Shown here in pieces: positions 26,782 through 40,000 of a DNA stretch of 64,000 nt. Source of the stretch: Gulbenkiania mobilis. Lineage in GTDB: Bacteria > Pseudomonadota > Gammaproteobacteria > Burkholderiales > Chromobacteriaceae. Numbering within the stretch: the first letter of the stretch is position 1; every line of letters begins with the position of its first letter. Made by a program: the position numbers and the translations under genes. The DNA lies in assembly GCA_004346645.1 (NCBI GenBank), contig SMDA01000002.1, forward strand, positions 1-64,000, written 5' to 3'. The notes under the pieces are model-generated. The model saw only the letters and a list, made by a program, of their open reading frames with translations, was not told where the DNA came from and ran no database searches.

Positions 26782-27255
26782 TCAGAGGCGCCAGCCGCCA
26801 TGCGCCCCCACTACCCCGGCCAGCACTGCCGCCAGCGACAGACCCAGCAGCGCCCAGTGCAGCCAGGCCACCCTTTGCATCGTACCCGCCGGATCGCGGC
26901 CTGCCCGCATCTTCAGCCATCGGTGCACCAGCAGCGGTTCCAGTACGAAAAGCATCAGGAAGAACGGCAGCCACGCTACCAGCATCAGGTGCAGCCAGCC
27001 GGTATCGCGCAACCGTGCCCAGCCGTCGGTGACATGCAGCATCCACACAGCGCTGGCCAGTGTCAGCAGCACCCAGAAACGGGCTTGCGCGCCGAAGCGG
27101 TGCTCGACGGTTTCAAACATGCCGTACTGGGCTTCAGGGGGAAAACGCCGGCGCAAGGCGGGAATCAGCACGGTGGTGACGAACCCCACGCCACCGATCC
27201 ACATCACCACCGCAAGCACGTGCAGGGCACGGGCGATCGCATACTCGTTCCACAT
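26782..27255 (-). CDS. Inner-membrane protein of the CopD-like superfamily
   Basis: A 157-residue protein with four membrane helices, starting MWNEYAIARALHVLAVVMWIG. The pattern ARALHVLAVVMWIGG with a conserved His and Trp is typical of the CopD/YckC-like four-helix proteins, some of which bind copper or haem; no function can be assigned. The start at 27255 has AGGAG upstream. It lies between ruvC and the UbiA-type gene on the same strand. An uptake-like word sits in its 5' leader (27279-27288). Confidence 0.78.
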   Translation of the reverse strand: MWNEYAIARALHVLAVVMWIGGVGFVTTVLIPALRRRFPPEAQYGMFETVEHRFGAQARFWVLLTLASAVWMLHVTDGWARLRDTGWLHLMLVAWLPFFLMLFVLEPLLVHRWLKMRAGRDPAGTMQRVAWLHWALLGLSLAAVLAGVVGAHGGWRL

Positions 27256-27345
27256 TGCAGGCTCCTGTATCTGGAGAGGTTGGCCGAAGCGTGGCACAGA
27301 CACAGGCGGATCGCCTTGCCCGAAAACAGGTTTTCCGGGTCGGCC

Positions 27346-29611
<2,266 letters not shown>

Positions 29612-29673
29612 GTCGGTTCAGTGCGGTGCTGATAGAATGGGGCAATTTTATACTGCCTCCCAGCCCGCGAGAT

Positions 29674-31908
29674 ATGGCTTTGTGCATGAAACCATTCCGT
29701 CTGTCCCCGCTCGCGCTGGCGCTCGCCTGCGCCTTTGCCCTGCCGGCCCGTGCAGACGACACGCCGCTCCCGCCCATCGAAACCCCTGCCGCCGCGCCCG
29801 GCCAGACCGTTCTTTCGGCCGATACGGTCGAAGGCCAGACCGATGTGGCGGTCAAGGCACGCGGCAATGTCGTCGTCACCCGTGACGACGAGCGCATCGA
29901 GGCAGACTGGCTCGACTACTACCAGGCGCGCAGCCAGGCACGCGCAGGCAAGCGCTTCGTCCTGACCGAACCCGGCGCCCGGGTGGAGGGCAGCGATCTG
30001 GACTATGCGCTGGACACGCGTACCGGCAATGCCGACGACCCATCCTTTTCGGCCAACCAGAACGGCCGCCAGATCCGCGGTGACGGCGACACCCTGGATT
30101 TCCGCGGGCCGAACCGCTATCGCCTCAACCGGGCGCGCGCCAACACCTGCGAACCGAACGACGACTCCTGGTACATCAAGGCCCGCACCATCGACCTGGA
30201 CTACAACACCAACGTCGGCGTGGCGCGCAATGCCCGGCTGGAGTTCCAAGGCGTGCCCATCCTCTACACGCCGTGGATCGACTTCCCGCTCGACAACCGC
30301 CGCAAGTCGGGCTTTCTGGTGCCCACCTTCCGCACCGGCAGCGAAAGCGAGATCAGCCTTCCGTACTATTTCAACCTGGCACCCAACTATGACCTCACGC
30401 TGACGCCACGCATGAACTTCAAGCGCGGCGCGCGCCTCGGGGCCGAGTTCCGCTATCTGCGCCCTGACTACAGCGGGCTGATCTCCACCGACCAGACACC
30501 TGACGACCAGGTCCGTGGTGGCTCGCGCTTCGCCTGGCATGCCCAGCACACACAGACGCTGCCCTGGAACCTCAACTTCGGCTACAACCTCAACTACGTC
30601 TCCGACGACGACTACTTCCGCGACTTCGGTGACCGCGAGTCGGTGGCCTCCAACGTCAACCTGGTGCGTGAAGCCTGGTTCAACCATCACTACAGCTGGA
30701 ACGGGGGCGGCATGAGTTCGCAGCTGAAGCTGCAGCGCTACCAGACGCTGCAGGATCCGGTGACGCCGGTGGACGAGCCCTACGCCCGGTTGCCGCAACT
30801 GACCACTAATGCCTTCCAGTACCTGCCGTACAACCTCAGCGCCAACTTTTACGGCGAGTTGACGCGCTTCGCGCATAGCAGCAAGCAGGAGGGCAGCCGT
30901 CTGGTGGCCTATCCCTCGGTCACCTGGAACTTCGACCGCAGCTGGGGTTTCGTGCGCCCTAAGTTCGGGGTGCACGCCACCTATTACGATCTGGAAGGCT
31001 TCGGCAGTCAGCCGGCCCGCACCACCAGCCGCACGCTGCCGATCTTCAGTACCGACAGCGGCCTGAACTTCGAACGCGACGTCACCTGGCGCGGCAACAG
31101 CTATGTACAGACGCTGCAGCCCCGGCTCTACTATGTGTACATCCCCACCGAGCGCCAGAACGACCTGCCGAACTTCGACACGTCGGAAAACGACTTCAGC
31201 TATGCCCAGCTCTTTACCGAAAACCGCTTCTCGGGCAACGACCGCATCAACGGGGCCAACCAGCTGACCGCGGCCCTGTCCTCGCGCCTCCTCGACACGG
31301 CGGACGGCCGCGAAGTGCTGCGCGTGACGGCCGGCAAGCGCTACTACTTCCGCAAAGACGACATCACCCTGGCAGGCACCGAGCAGGAACGCCGGACATC
31401 GGGCTCGGACTTCCTCTTCGGTGCCAGCGGCGAGCTGACACGCAAGTGGAGCTTCGACAGCGCCTATCAGTACAACGAGGAGCTGGGCAAGACCGAGCGT
31501 TACAACCTGCGCCTGCAGTACTCGCCCGCCCCGGGCAAGACCGCCAGCGTGCGCTACCGTTATGACCGCGACGAAGAGGTGGGCGGCTCGGGCCAGCGCG
31601 ATACGCTGCGCCAGGTGGACTTGGCCTTCCAGTGGCCGCTGGCGCGCAAGTGGTACGCCGTCGGCCGCTACAACTACTCGCTGCGTGACAAGAAAGCGCT
31701 TGAGCAGCTGGCAGGCTTCGAGTACAACGACGGCTGCTGGGGCGTGCGTGTAGTGGGACAGCGGTACGTCACCGACCTGACGCACACCAAGAACGCCGTG
31801 TTCTTCCAGCTGGAACTCAAGGACCTGGGCGGCATCGGCAACAACCCGCTCGACGTGCTGCGTCTTTCGATTCCCGGCTACAGCCCGATCAACGAGACCC
31901 GTCAATGA
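29674..31908 (+). CDS. lptD: LPS-assembly outer-membrane protein LptD
   Basis: LptD is the outer-membrane barrel that inserts LPS into the outer leaflet. The 744-residue protein has a signal peptide (MALCMKPFRLSPLALALACA to PARAD), an N-terminal OstA/LptA-like jellyroll (about 45-160; TVEGQTDVAVKARGNVVVTRDDERIEADW) and a large C-terminal barrel. Cysteines are visible in ANTCEPN and NDGCWG, probably part of the disulfide pairs the family needs. The start is 29674 or 29686. It overlaps surA by 4 bases. One uptake-like word lies at 30048. Confidence 0.96.
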   Translation: MALCMKPFRLSPLALALACAFALPARADDTPLPPIETPAAAPGQTVLSADTVEGQTDVAVKARGNVVVTRDDERIEADWLDYYQARSQARAGKRFVLTEPGARVEGSDLDYALDTRTGNADDPSFSANQNGRQIRGDGDTLDFRGPNRYRLNRARANTCEPNDDSWYIKARTIDLDYNTNVGVARNARLEFQGVPILYTPWIDFPLDNRRKSGFLVPTFRTGSESEISLPYYFNLAPNYDLTLTPRMNFKRGARLGAEFRYLRPDYSGLISTDQTPDDQVRGGSRFAWHAQHTQTLPWNLNFGYNLNYVSDDDYFRDFGDRESVASNVNLVREAWFNHHYSWNGGGMSSQLKLQRYQTLQDPVTPVDEPYARLPQLTTNAFQYLPYNLSANFYGELTRFAHSSKQEGSRLVAYPSVTWNFDRSWGFVRPKFGVHATYYDLEGFGSQPARTTSRTLPIFSTDSGLNFERDVTWRGNSYVQTLQPRLYYVYIPTERQNDLPNFDTSENDFSYAQLFTENRFSGNDRINGANQLTAALSSRLLDTADGREVLRVTAGKRYYFRKDDITLAGTEQERRTSGSDFLFGASGELTRKWSFDSAYQYNEELGKTERYNLRLQYSPAPGKTASVRYRYDRDEEVGGSGQRDTLRQVDLAFQWPLARKWYAVGRYNYSLRDKKALEQLAGFEYNDGCWGVRVVGQRYVTDLTHTKNAVFFQLELKDLGGIGNNPLDVLRLSIPGYSPINETRQ

Positions 31909-33194
31909 CCATGAAGAAATCCCTGCTTGCCCTGATTCTGGCTGCCGCGCTCGGCAGCGCCGTCGCGGCTGCGCCGGTACGCCCGGTGGACCGCATCGTG
32001 GCGGTCGTCAACAAGAGCGTCATCACCGAGCTTCAGCTCAAGCAGCGCATGGCGGAGGCTTCGGCCAACCTTGCCGCCCGCAAGATCTCCCCGCCCGAGC
32101 AGAGCGTGCTGGCGCGCCAGGTACTGGAGCAGATGATCACCGAGGAAGCGCAGGTGCAGTTCGCCCAGAACAACGGCGTAACCGTGGACCCGGCCGAGCT
32201 GGATCAGGCCATCGCACGCGTGGCCCAGCAGAACAAGATGGATATCCCGGCCCTGGAAGCCCAGCTGGCCAAGGAGGGCGTCAGCCTCGATCGCTTCCGC
32301 GAGGACCTGCGCCGCCAGATGCTGGTCGCCAAGCTGCGTGAGCGCGAGGTGGAAGCGCGCGTGACAGTCACCGACACCGAGATCGAGCAGGTGCTCAAGA
32401 GCAGCGGCACCGCGCATCGGGGGGAGTTCCGCATTTCTGCCATCTTGGTGAGCGTGCCGGAGCGGGCGGATGCCAAGCAGATCGAGACGCTGCAGCAGAA
32501 GGCTGGCCAGGCTCTGGCCGAACTGCGCAGCGGTCAGCCCTTTGCCAAGGTGGCTGCCAGCTACTCGGACGGCCCCAATGCTCTGCAGGGCGGTGACTTG
32601 GGGTGGCGGCCGGCCAACAGCCTGCCCACCGAGCTGGTGCAGATGCTGGACAAGCTCAAGCCAGGCGAGAACACCGGACTCATCCGCACTGCACAGGGGT
32701 TCTACATCTTCCGCATGGAAGAGAAGCGCGACCAGAGCGGCCCGGTGATGGCCGAACAGTACCATACCCGCCACATCCTGATCCGGGCCAACGAGGCCGT
32801 CTCCGATGCCGACGCCCGCGCACGCCTGGTACAGATCCGCGACCGCATTCAGCGTGGTGCCAGCTTTGCCGAGATGGCGCGGCTGTACTCCGAGGACGCC
32901 AGCAACACCAAGGGTGGCGACCTGGGCTGGGTAAACCTGGGCGACACCGTGCCCGACTTCGAGAAAGTGATGGTCAGCCTGCCCCAAGGCAGCGTGTCCG
33001 AGCCGGTGCGTAGCCCCTTCGGCTGGCACCTGATCCTGGTAGAAGGCAAGCGCACCCAGGATGTCTCCAGCGAACGTGAGCGTATGCTGGTGCGTCAGCA
33101 GATCCGCACCCGCAAGATCGATCAGGCCTACGCCGACTGGGTACGTCAGATCCGCGATGCGGCCTTTGTCGAAGACCGGCTCGAAGAGAAGTAA
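31905..33194 (+). CDS. surA: Periplasmic chaperone and peptidyl-prolyl isomerase SurA
   Basis: SurA escorts outer-membrane proteins such as LptD through the periplasm. The 429-residue protein has a signal peptide (about 1-22), the SurA N domain ([21 protein letters not shown]), and two parvulin domains (about 170-275 and 285-385; the second has [21 protein letters not shown] and GGDLGWV). The ATGA overlap with lptD gives translational coupling of a chaperone to its client. An uptake-like word lies at 32060-32069. Confidence 0.97.
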   Translation: MTMKKSLLALILAAALGSAVAAAPVRPVDRIVAVVNKSVITELQLKQRMAEASANLAARKISPPEQSVLARQVLEQMITEEAQVQFAQNNGVTVDPAELDQAIARVAQQNKMDIPALEAQLAKEGVSLDRFREDLRRQMLVAKLREREVEARVTVTDTEIEQVLKSSGTAHRGEFRISAILVSVPERADAKQIETLQQKAGQALAELRSGQPFAKVAASYSDGPNALQGGDLGWRPANSLPTELVQMLDKLKPGENTGLIRTAQGFYIFRMEEKRDQSGPVMAEQYHTRHILIRANEAVSDADARARLVQIRDRIQRGASFAEMARLYSEDASNTKGGDLGWVNLGDTVPDFEKVMVSLPQGSVSEPVRSPFGWHLILVEGKRTQDVSSERERMLVRQQIRTRKIDQAYADWVRQIRDAAFVEDRLEEK

Positions 33195-33198
33195 GCCT

Positions 33199-34260
33199 AT
33201 GTCTGCCCGGCACGCCGGTGCCCGTCCCCTGCCCTACCGGCCCGATCCGCTGAGCGGCCTGGCCGCTGGTGCGGAGGCAGGCCAGCGCCGGGCGTGCCTG
33301 GCGATCACCCCAGGCGAACCGGCCGGCATCGGCCCCGACCTGGTGCTGCGACTGCCCGAAAGCGGCGTGGGCGCGCGTATGGTGCTGGTGGCCGATACCG
33401 GGCTGATCGAGGCACGCGCACGCACACTCGGCCTGAGCGTTACGCTCCTTCCCTTCCGTCCGGAAAACGACCCGCCGCCCGGCACGCTGGAAATCCTTCA
33501 CTGCCCGCTATCCGGTCCTGTTCAGGCCGGCAGGACCGACCCGGTCAATGCCTCCTACGTCCTGAACACGCTGGACGCGGCGATCGACGGCTGCCTCAAC
33601 CACACCTTCGATGCGATGGTAACCGCCCCGGTACATAAGGGCGTGATCAACGAGGGCGGCGTTCCCTTCACCGGGCACACCGAGTATCTGGCAGAACGCA
33701 CCGGCACGCCAAGGGTGGTGATGATGCTGGCCGGGGCCGGGCTGCGCGTGGCGCTCGCCACCACCCACCTGCCACTGCGCGAGGTGGCCGATGCCCTCAG
33801 CCGTGAAGTGCTGCAGGAGGTGATCACCATCCTGCATCAGGATCTGGTATCCAAGTTCGGGCTGGAAGCGCCGCGCATTCTGGTGGCCGGCCTCAACCCG
33901 CATGCGGGCGAGGGCGGGCACATGGGACGCGAGGAGATCGAGGTCATCGAACCGGTGCTGGCCCTGCTGCGTACCCGCGGCCTCCAGCTAACCGGCCCGC
34001 TTCCGGCCGACACACTGTTCCAGCCGCATCACCTCGAGAAAGCCGACGCAGTACTGGCGATGTACCACGACCAGGGACTGCCGGTGCTCAAGTACGCCAG
34101 CTTTGGTGCGGGCATCAACATCACGCTGGGCCTGCCGATCATCCGCACCTCGGTGGACCATGGCACGGCGCTGGACCTCGCCGGGACTGGCCGTGCCGAT
34201 CCGGGCAGCCTGTTCGAAGCTACCCGTCTGGCCGAAACCCTGGCCGCCAGCCGGCTCTAA
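33199..34260 (+). CDS. pdxA: 4-hydroxythreonine-4-phosphate dehydrogenase
   Basis: PdxA oxidises 4-phosphohydroxy-threonine in vitamin B6 synthesis. The 353-residue protein starts at ATG 33199, 4 bases after surA. Motifs include [33 protein letters not shown] with the metal-binding His, [28 protein letters not shown] and [13 protein letters not shown]. The first 35 residues are a non-conserved extension before [12 protein letters not shown], so a later start cannot be excluded. In many proteobacteria rsmA follows pdxA; here it does not. Confidence 0.95.
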   Translation: MSARHAGARPLPYRPDPLSGLAAGAEAGQRRACLAITPGEPAGIGPDLVLRLPESGVGARMVLVADTGLIEARARTLGLSVTLLPFRPENDPPPGTLEILHCPLSGPVQAGRTDPVNASYVLNTLDAAIDGCLNHTFDAMVTAPVHKGVINEGGVPFTGHTEYLAERTGTPRVVMMLAGAGLRVALATTHLPLREVADALSREVLQEVITILHQDLVSKFGLEAPRILVAGLNPHAGEGGHMGREEIEVIEPVLALLRTRGLQLTGPLPADTLFQPHHLEKADAVLAMYHDQGLPVLKYASFGAGINITLGLPIIRTSVDHGTALDLAGTGRADPGSLFEATRLAETLAASRL

Positions 34261-34447
34261 GGGGCCGCTCGCTGCATCCCACGGCACCACTCGCTGCCGT
34301 CGTTTCCTGGATGTGCGCTGCGCCACGTCGCGCTAAAAACTCCTTCAAATCAAGACATCACCCCCTGACGGACACGGCATTTTTCGCGTCGCAACATTTC
34401 GCGTATATTGGGGAAAAAATTTCTTAATCCCGGCAGTTTCAGGACAA

Positions 34448-37400
34448 ATGAGCACCCCCACCCCCACCCGCGTACGGGAAATCCCGTACAACTACACCTC
34501 GTATTCCGACCGCGAGATCGTCATCCGCCTGTTGGGCGCACCGATGTGGCAGCTGCTGGAGGAACTGCGCGGCGAGCGCAGGACAGGCCGCTCCGCACGC
34601 ATGTTGTTCGAAGTGCTGGGCGATATCTGGGTCGTCGACCGCAACCCCTATCTGGTGGACGACCTGCTGGACAACCCAAAGCGCCTGAGTGCCCTGGCCA
34701 GCGCCCTCCACCACCGACTGACGGAAATCGAGAAGCGGCGCGAAGGCAACGATAAGGTGGGACGGATGATCGCCGCCGCGCGCGAGGCAGTGGACCGTTT
34801 CGAGGGCCAGTTCGCCCAGACGCGCGCGCTGCGTGCCGCGATCCTCAAGCGGCTGGGACGGATCACCCGCCGCGACAACATTCTCTTCGACGGCCTGGCC
34901 CGGGTGTCGCACGTCACCGATGCCACCGACTGGCGCGTGGAATATCCCTTCGTGGTGCTGTGTCCGGATACCGAGGCCGAGATCGCCCCACTGGTGAAGG
35001 GGTGCATCGAGCTGGGCCTGACAATCATCCCGCGTGGCGGCGGTACCGGCTACACCGGCGGTGCCGTGCCGCTGGACCGCATGAGCGCCGTCATCAACAC
35101 CGAAAAACTCGACCAGCACCACGGTGTGGAATTCGTCGAACTGCCGGGGCTGGACGGTAAGCGCGCCACCATCCAGTGCGGCGCCGGCGTAGTCACTGCC
35201 CGCGTGGCGGAAGCCGCCGGTGCTGCCGGGCTGGTGTTTGCCGTGGACCCGACCTCGGCCGAAGCCTCCTGTATCGGCGGCAACATCGCGATGAACGCCG
35301 GCGGCAAGAAGGCCGTGCTGTGGGGCACCACGCTGGACAACCTGGCCAGCTGGAAGATGGTGGACCCGGATGGCAACTGGATGTTCGTGGAACGCATCGG
35401 CCACAACTACGGCAAAATCCATGATGTGGACAGTGCCACCTTCCGCGTCACGCGCCTGCAGGAGGACGGCATCACCGTCATCAGCACTGAAGACCTAGTC
35501 ATCCCCGGTCCGGCCTTCCGCAAGGTAGGCCTTGGGAAGGATGTGACCGACAAGTTCCTCGCCGGCCTGCCCGGCGTGCAGAAAGAAGGCACTGACGGCA
35601 TCATCACCAGCGCGCGCTTCGTACTGCACCGCATGCCGGCGCATATCCGCACCGTCTGTCTGGAGTTCTTCGGCACCGTGGCCGAAGCCACACCGGCGAT
35701 TGTGGAGATCACCGACTACTTCAAGCCCGGCGGTGCCGGGCTGGCGGCTGGCGTGCAGCTGGCCGGCCTGGAGCACCTGGACTGGCGCTACGTGCGCGCG
35801 GTGGGCTACGCCACCAAAGCCAAGAGCAAGGGTCGGCCGAAGATGGTGCTGATCGCCGACATCGTGTCCGACGATGAAAACGCGGTGGCCGAAGCCGCCA
35901 GCCAAGTGGTGCGCTACGCCAATGCACGGCGTGGCGAAGGCTTCATCGCGGTGACGCCCGAGGCGCGCAAGAAGTTCTGGCTGGACCGCAGCCGTACCGC
36001 CGCCATCGCCCGCCACACCAACGCCTTCAAGATCAACGAAGACGTGGTGATTCCGCTGGACCGCCTGGGCGATTACAGCGACGGCATCGAACGCATCAAC
36101 ATCGAGCTGTCCATTGCCAGCAAGATCCGCCTACTGGACCAGCTCGCCGAATTCTTCCACGGCCGTCTGCCGGTGGATACCGAAGGCGGCAGCATTTCCG
36201 CCGACGAACTGATCGGCGACCGCCGCGAAACCGCGCTGGAACTGATTACTGCGGTGCGCACCCGCTGGCAGTGGATGTGGGACAATCTGGACAGTCCGCT
36301 GGCCGAGTACACCGCCCGCTGGCCCCAGGCCCCGCTGGAGGACGCTTCGGCCAACCTTGGGGCCAGCCTCTTCATCGCCATGCGCGATTTTCGCCTGCGC
36401 GTGAGCTGGAAGCGCGAGCTACTGGCCGACCTTGAGGCGCTGTTTGCCGGCAAGAGCGATGCGCCGGTGATGGAGGCGGTGCGCCGGCTGCAACAGAAGG
36501 TGCTGCGGGGCCGAGTGTTCGTGGCGCTGCACATGCACGCGGGCGACGGCAACGTGCACACCAACATCCCGGTCAACTCCGACGACTACGACATGCTGCA
36601 GGCCGCGCACCGTGCGGTGGAGCGCATCATGAAACTGGCACGCAGCCTGAACGGCGTCATCTCCGGCGAGCACGGCATCGGCATCACCAAGCTGGAGTTT
36701 CTCACCGAAGAAGAAATCCAGCCGTTCCGCGACTACAAGGCGCGCGTCGACCCCAACGGCCACTTCAACCGTGGCAAGCTGCTACCAGGCGCCGACCTCA
36801 GCATGGCCTACACGCCGTCGTTCTCGCTGCTGGGCGCCGAATCGCTGATCCTGGAGCAGTCCGACATCGGCCAGATTTCGGACATGGTGAAAGACTGCCT
36901 GCGTTGCGGCAAATGCAAACCGGTATGCTCCACCCACGTACCGCGTGCCAACCTGCTGTACAGCCCGCGCAACAAGATTCTGGGCGTGGGCCTGCTGACC
37001 GAAGCCTTCCTGTACGAGGAGCAGACCCGCCGCGGCGTCAGCCTCAAGCACTTTGAAGAGCTGTCCGATGTGGCCGACCACTGCACTGTATGCCACCGCT
37101 GCGTGAAGCCGTGTCCGGTGAAAATCGACTTCGGCGATGTGTCGGTCGCCATGCGCAACTTCCTGCGCAAGACCGGCAACAAGAAGTTCAATCCGGGCAC
37201 CGCGCTGGGCATGGCCTTCCTCACCGCCAAGGACCCGGCCACCATCAAAGGCATCCGCACCGGACTGGTCGGCGGCGCCTACAAGCTGCAACGCTTGGGC
37301 AACACCATCGGCAAGAAACTGGGCCTGACCGGACGCCAGACGGCGCAACCGCCAGCCACCACCGGCAAGCCGGAGGTAAAGGCGCAGGTGATCCACTTCA

Positions 37401-38293
37401 TCAACAAGCCGATGCCGGGCGGCCTGCCCAAAAAGACCGCGCGCGCGCTGCTGGACGTGGAAGACGCCAACGTGATTCCGGTGATCCGCAATCCGAAGGT
37501 CAGCGAAGACGCCGAAGCGGTGTTCTACTTCCCCGGTTGCGGTTCGGAGCGCCTGTTCAGCCAGGTGGGCCTCGCCACCCAGGCGATGTTGTGGCACGTG
37601 GGCACGCAGACCGTACTGCCGCCGGGCTACCTGTGCTGCGGCTACCCGCAGACCAGCGCCGGCTACAAGGACAAGGGCGACGAGATCACCACCGAGAACC
37701 GCGTGCTGTTCCACCGCATGGCCAACACGCTGAACTACCTCGACATCAAGACCGTGGTGGTCAGCTGCGGCACCTGCTACGACCAGCTGGCCAACTACCG
37801 CTTCGAAGACATCTTCCCTGGCTGCCGCATCATCGACATCCACGAATACCTGATGGAAAAGGGCCTGAAGCTGGAAGGGGTGCATGGTCAGAAGTACATG
37901 TACCACGACCCCTGCCACACACCGATGAAGGCCTACCAGCCGATCAAGGTGGTCAACGCCCTCATGGGCGAAGGCGTGGTGCAGAACGACCGTTGCTGTG
38001 GCGAATCCGGTACCTTTGCCGCCAGCCGCCCCGACATCGCCACCCAGGTCCGCTTCCGCAAGGAGGAGGAAATCACCAAGGACTTGGCCAAGGTCGGCGC
38101 CAGCGACAAGCCGGTAAAAATCCTTACTTCCTGTCCGTCCTGCCTGCAGGGCCTTGCGCGCTACAGTGACGACACCGGCACCCAGGCCGACTACATCGTG
38201 GTGGAGATGGCCAAGCACATCCTGGGCGACAACTGGATGAAGGATTACGTGGAAAAGGCACGCAACGGCGGTATCGAGCGCGTGCTGCTGTAA
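34448..38293 (+). CDS. FAD-linked oxidase / iron-sulfur dehydrogenase fusion (YdiJ type, DUF3683)
   Basis: A 1281-residue cytoplasmic enzyme. The N-terminal 105 residues match a DUF3683 region; a GlcD-like FAD-binding domain follows (about 165-400, [17 protein letters not shown]) with its FAD-oxidase C half to about 780 ([14 protein letters not shown]). A ferredoxin-like domain carries [11 protein letters not shown] (about 817) and [11 protein letters not shown] (about 879). Two CCG domains hold CCGYPQ (about 1063) and CCGESG (about 1182). This is a GlcD-GlcF fusion that oxidises a 2-hydroxyacid, possibly D-lactate or D-2-hydroxyglutarate. It is monocistronic, and one uptake-like word lies at 36346. 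Confidence 0.93.
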   Translation: MSTPTPTRVREIPYNYTSYSDREIVIRLLGAPMWQLLEELRGERRTGRSARMLFEVLGDIWVVDRNPYLVDDLLDNPKRLSALASALHHRLTEIEKRREGNDKVGRMIAAAREAVDRFEGQFAQTRALRAAILKRLGRITRRDNILFDGLARVSHVTDATDWRVEYPFVVLCPDTEAEIAPLVKGCIELGLTIIPRGGGTGYTGGAVPLDRMSAVINTEKLDQHHGVEFVELPGLDGKRATIQCGAGVVTARVAEAAGAAGLVFAVDPTSAEASCIGGNIAMNAGGKKAVLWGTTLDNLASWKMVDPDGNWMFVERIGHNYGKIHDVDSATFRVTRLQEDGITVISTEDLVIPGPAFRKVGLGKDVTDKFLAGLPGVQKEGTDGIITSARFVLHRMPAHIRTVCLEFFGTVAEATPAIVEITDYFKPGGAGLAAGVQLAGLEHLDWRYVRAVGYATKAKSKGRPKMVLIADIVSDDENAVAEAASQVVRYANARRGEGFIAVTPEARKKFWLDRSRTAAIARHTNAFKINEDVVIPLDRLGDYSDGIERINIELSIASKIRLLDQLAEFFHGRLPVDTEGGSISADELIGDRRETALELITAVRTRWQWMWDNLDSPLAEYTARWPQAPLEDASANLGASLFIAMRDFRLRVSWKRELLADLEALFAGKSDAPVMEAVRRLQQKVLRGRVFVALHMHAGDGNVHTNIPVNSDDYDMLQAAHRAVERIMKLARSLNGVISGEHGIGITKLEFLTEEEIQPFRDYKARVDPNGHFNRGKLLPGADLSMAYTPSFSLLGAESLILEQSDIGQISDMVKDCLRCGKCKPVCSTHVPRANLLYSPRNKILGVGLLTEAFLYEEQTRRGVSLKHFEELSDVADHCTVCHRCVKPCPVKIDFGDVSVAMRNFLRKTGNKKFNPGTALGMAFLTAKDPATIKGIRTGLVGGAYKLQRLGNTIGKKLGLTGRQTAQPPATTGKPEVKAQVIHFINKPMPGGLPKKTARALLDVEDANVIPVIRNPKVSEDAEAVFYFPGCGSERLFSQVGLATQAMLWHVGTQTVLPPGYLCCGYPQTSAGYKDKGDEITTENRVLFHRMANTLNYLDIKTVVVSCGTCYDQLANYRFEDIFPGCRIIDIHEYLMEKGLKLEGVHGQKYMYHDPCHTPMKAYQPIKVVNALMGEGVVQNDRCCGESGTFAASRPDIATQVRFRKEEEITKDLAKVGASDKPVKILTSCPSCLQGLARYSDDTGTQADYIVVEMAKHILGDNWMKDYVEKARNGGIERVLL

Positions 38294-38423
38294 GCGTACA
38301 GCAGGCCACAGCCGCACCCGGCACCACGGTCTGCTTCGGCCAACCTGGCAGGACTGCCGCGAACGCTTCCCCTGCGCCGGCAACCTGCTAGGCTAACGGC
38401 CATTGTCCTCAGAGGAAGCCGTG

Positions 38424-39188
38424 ATGCCTGAATCCGCACCCCGTACCGGCCTGCTTGCCGCCGCACTTGTCGCACTGGGGGTGACCCTGGCTGCCGGCCT
38501 CGCGGGCGGTGCCTACATCCTTGGACACCAGGCCCGCCAGGCCCTCGGCAAACAGTCCATCACCGTCAAGGGGCTGGCCGAGAAGCCGGTCACCGCAGAC
38601 CAGGGTAGCTTCTCGTTCACGCTGAACGGAAGCGGCGCCACCATCGCCGATGCGCTGGCCAACCTGCGCAGCCAGCAGCCTGCGGTGCGCGACTTCATCC
38701 GTGTTCAGGGCTATAGCGGCCCGCAGATCGAAACCGGCAACGAAACCTTCGAGCCTGTGTTCCGCAAGGATGCCGAAGGCCGCCAGCTCGACGAGATCAG
38801 CCACTATCGCGCCCACCAGCCTTATCGGCTCACCAGCCGCAACGTGCGCCAGATCGCCACCACCGAAAAAGCCCTGCTCAACCTGCAGGCTGGCGGCCTG
38901 CAGCTGGAGGCACAGCCAGCACAGTATCTGGTGTCCGGGCTGGAATCGATCAAGATGTCACTGATCGGCGCGGCAACCCGCAACGCCCGTGCCCGCGCCG
39001 AAGAGTTCGCCAAGACCGGCGACACCCGGGTAGGCAGCATGGTTTCGGCCCAGCAGGGGGCGTTCTACATCCTGCCTGCCCAAGGTGAAAGCGATGCCGC
39101 CGACGACTACGGCGGTGCGTATGACAAGTCCACCATCGAGAAGAAGGCACGGGTGGTGGTAACCATTGTCTACACCATCGGCGACTGA
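38424..39188 (+). CDS. SIMPL domain (DUF541) protein
   Basis: A 254-residue membrane-anchored or periplasmic protein. An N-terminal hydrophobic segment (LLAAALVALGVTLAAGLAGG) precedes the SIMPL domain, recognised by SITVKGLAEKPVTADQGSFS and by ARARAEEFAKTGDTRVGSMVSAQQGAF. Family members are linked to stress and signalling without a defined reaction. The start at 38424 has AGAGGAAG upstream; a TTG seven codons earlier is unlikely. An uptake-like word lies 80 bases upstream (38335). Confidence 0.87.
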   Translation: MPESAPRTGLLAAALVALGVTLAAGLAGGAYILGHQARQALGKQSITVKGLAEKPVTADQGSFSFTLNGSGATIADALANLRSQQPAVRDFIRVQGYSGPQIETGNETFEPVFRKDAEGRQLDEISHYRAHQPYRLTSRNVRQIATTEKALLNLQAGGLQLEAQPAQYLVSGLESIKMSLIGAATRNARARAEEFAKTGDTRVGSMVSAQQGAFYILPAQGESDAADDYGGAYDKSTIEKKARVVVTIVYTIGD

Positions 39189-39237
39189 TCCTGCGCTCCG
39201 CTTGGCGGTACATCGGACCTTCATCCCAGAGCGCCCC

Positions 39238-39792
39238 ATGCCCCGCGTGGCCCTTCTCGTCATCGACTTCCAGCACGGTCTGATCGTCGGCCCACCCGCC
39301 GCACATCAGGCCGACGCCACCTTGGCCATTCTCAATGCCGCCATCGGCACCGCCCGCGCCCAAGGGTGGCCGGTAATATTTGTACGACATGAGGATGCGG
39401 ATGAGCTGCCGCGTGACAGCGCGAAGTGGGCGCTGCACAGCGGGCTGGACGCCCGTTCCGGCGACCTCTACATCGCCAAGACCGCCTGCGACAGCTTCCT
39501 AGACACCCCTCTGCAGGCCGAGCTCGCCGCAAGACAGGTGGACAGCCTCTGGATCGGGGGCTATGCCACCGAGTTCTGCATCGATACCAGCGTGCGCAGT
39601 GCGGCCGCGCGTGGCTACCGGGTGACGGTGCTGGAGGACGGGCACACCACACAGGACCGCCCGCACCTGTCTGCCGGGTCCATCCGCATGCATCACGCCT
39701 GGGTCTGGGCGCGCTTGAGTGCTCCCGGCCCGGTTACCGTTCAGCCCCTGCAGCGCTGCCTGGCAGCGCTGGCTTCTTCTGACGGCAAATAA
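39238..39792 (+). CDS. Isochorismatase family cysteine hydrolase
   Basis: A 184-residue hydrolase starting MPRVALLVIDFQHGLI at 39238. The catalytic triad of the family is visible: Asp in VIDFQHG, Lys in YIAKTACDSF, and Cys in GGYATEFCIDTSVRSAAARG. Substrates in this family include isochorismate, nicotinamide, carbamoyl and biuret compounds; none can be chosen here. It starts 50 bases after the SIMPL gene. Confidence 0.9.
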   Translation: MPRVALLVIDFQHGLIVGPPAAHQADATLAILNAAIGTARAQGWPVIFVRHEDADELPRDSAKWALHSGLDARSGDLYIAKTACDSFLDTPLQAELAARQVDSLWIGGYATEFCIDTSVRSAAARGYRVTVLEDGHTTQDRPHLSAGSIRMHHAWVWARLSAPGPVTVQPLQRCLAALASSDGK

Positions 39793-40000
39793 CCCCGGCT
39801 TCTAAAAACAGAGACAACGGTTTCTGCCGCCGTTGTCTGAACCGGTTATGATTCCGGTCAAGGTTTTGTGCCGTCCTTTTGAGGCATGATCCGGCCCGGA
39901 CCGCCGTGACGGATTACATTTCGATATAATGAGAACGGCTTGCAGCGCCTGACAATCCGGCAGGCGCTTTCGATTTCATTCAGACTTAGGTTAACGACGC

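Noticed and set aside
36782..38383. 533-codon minus-strand open frame opposite the FAD/iron-sulfur dehydrogenase
   Set aside because: Antisense shadow; the sense frame has conserved cysteine motifs throughout.
39902..39966. fpr promoter and attenuator
   Set aside because: TATAAT at 39925 is good, but no -35 box at a proper distance was found and the hairpin after it lacks a T-run, so I did not list it as a feature.
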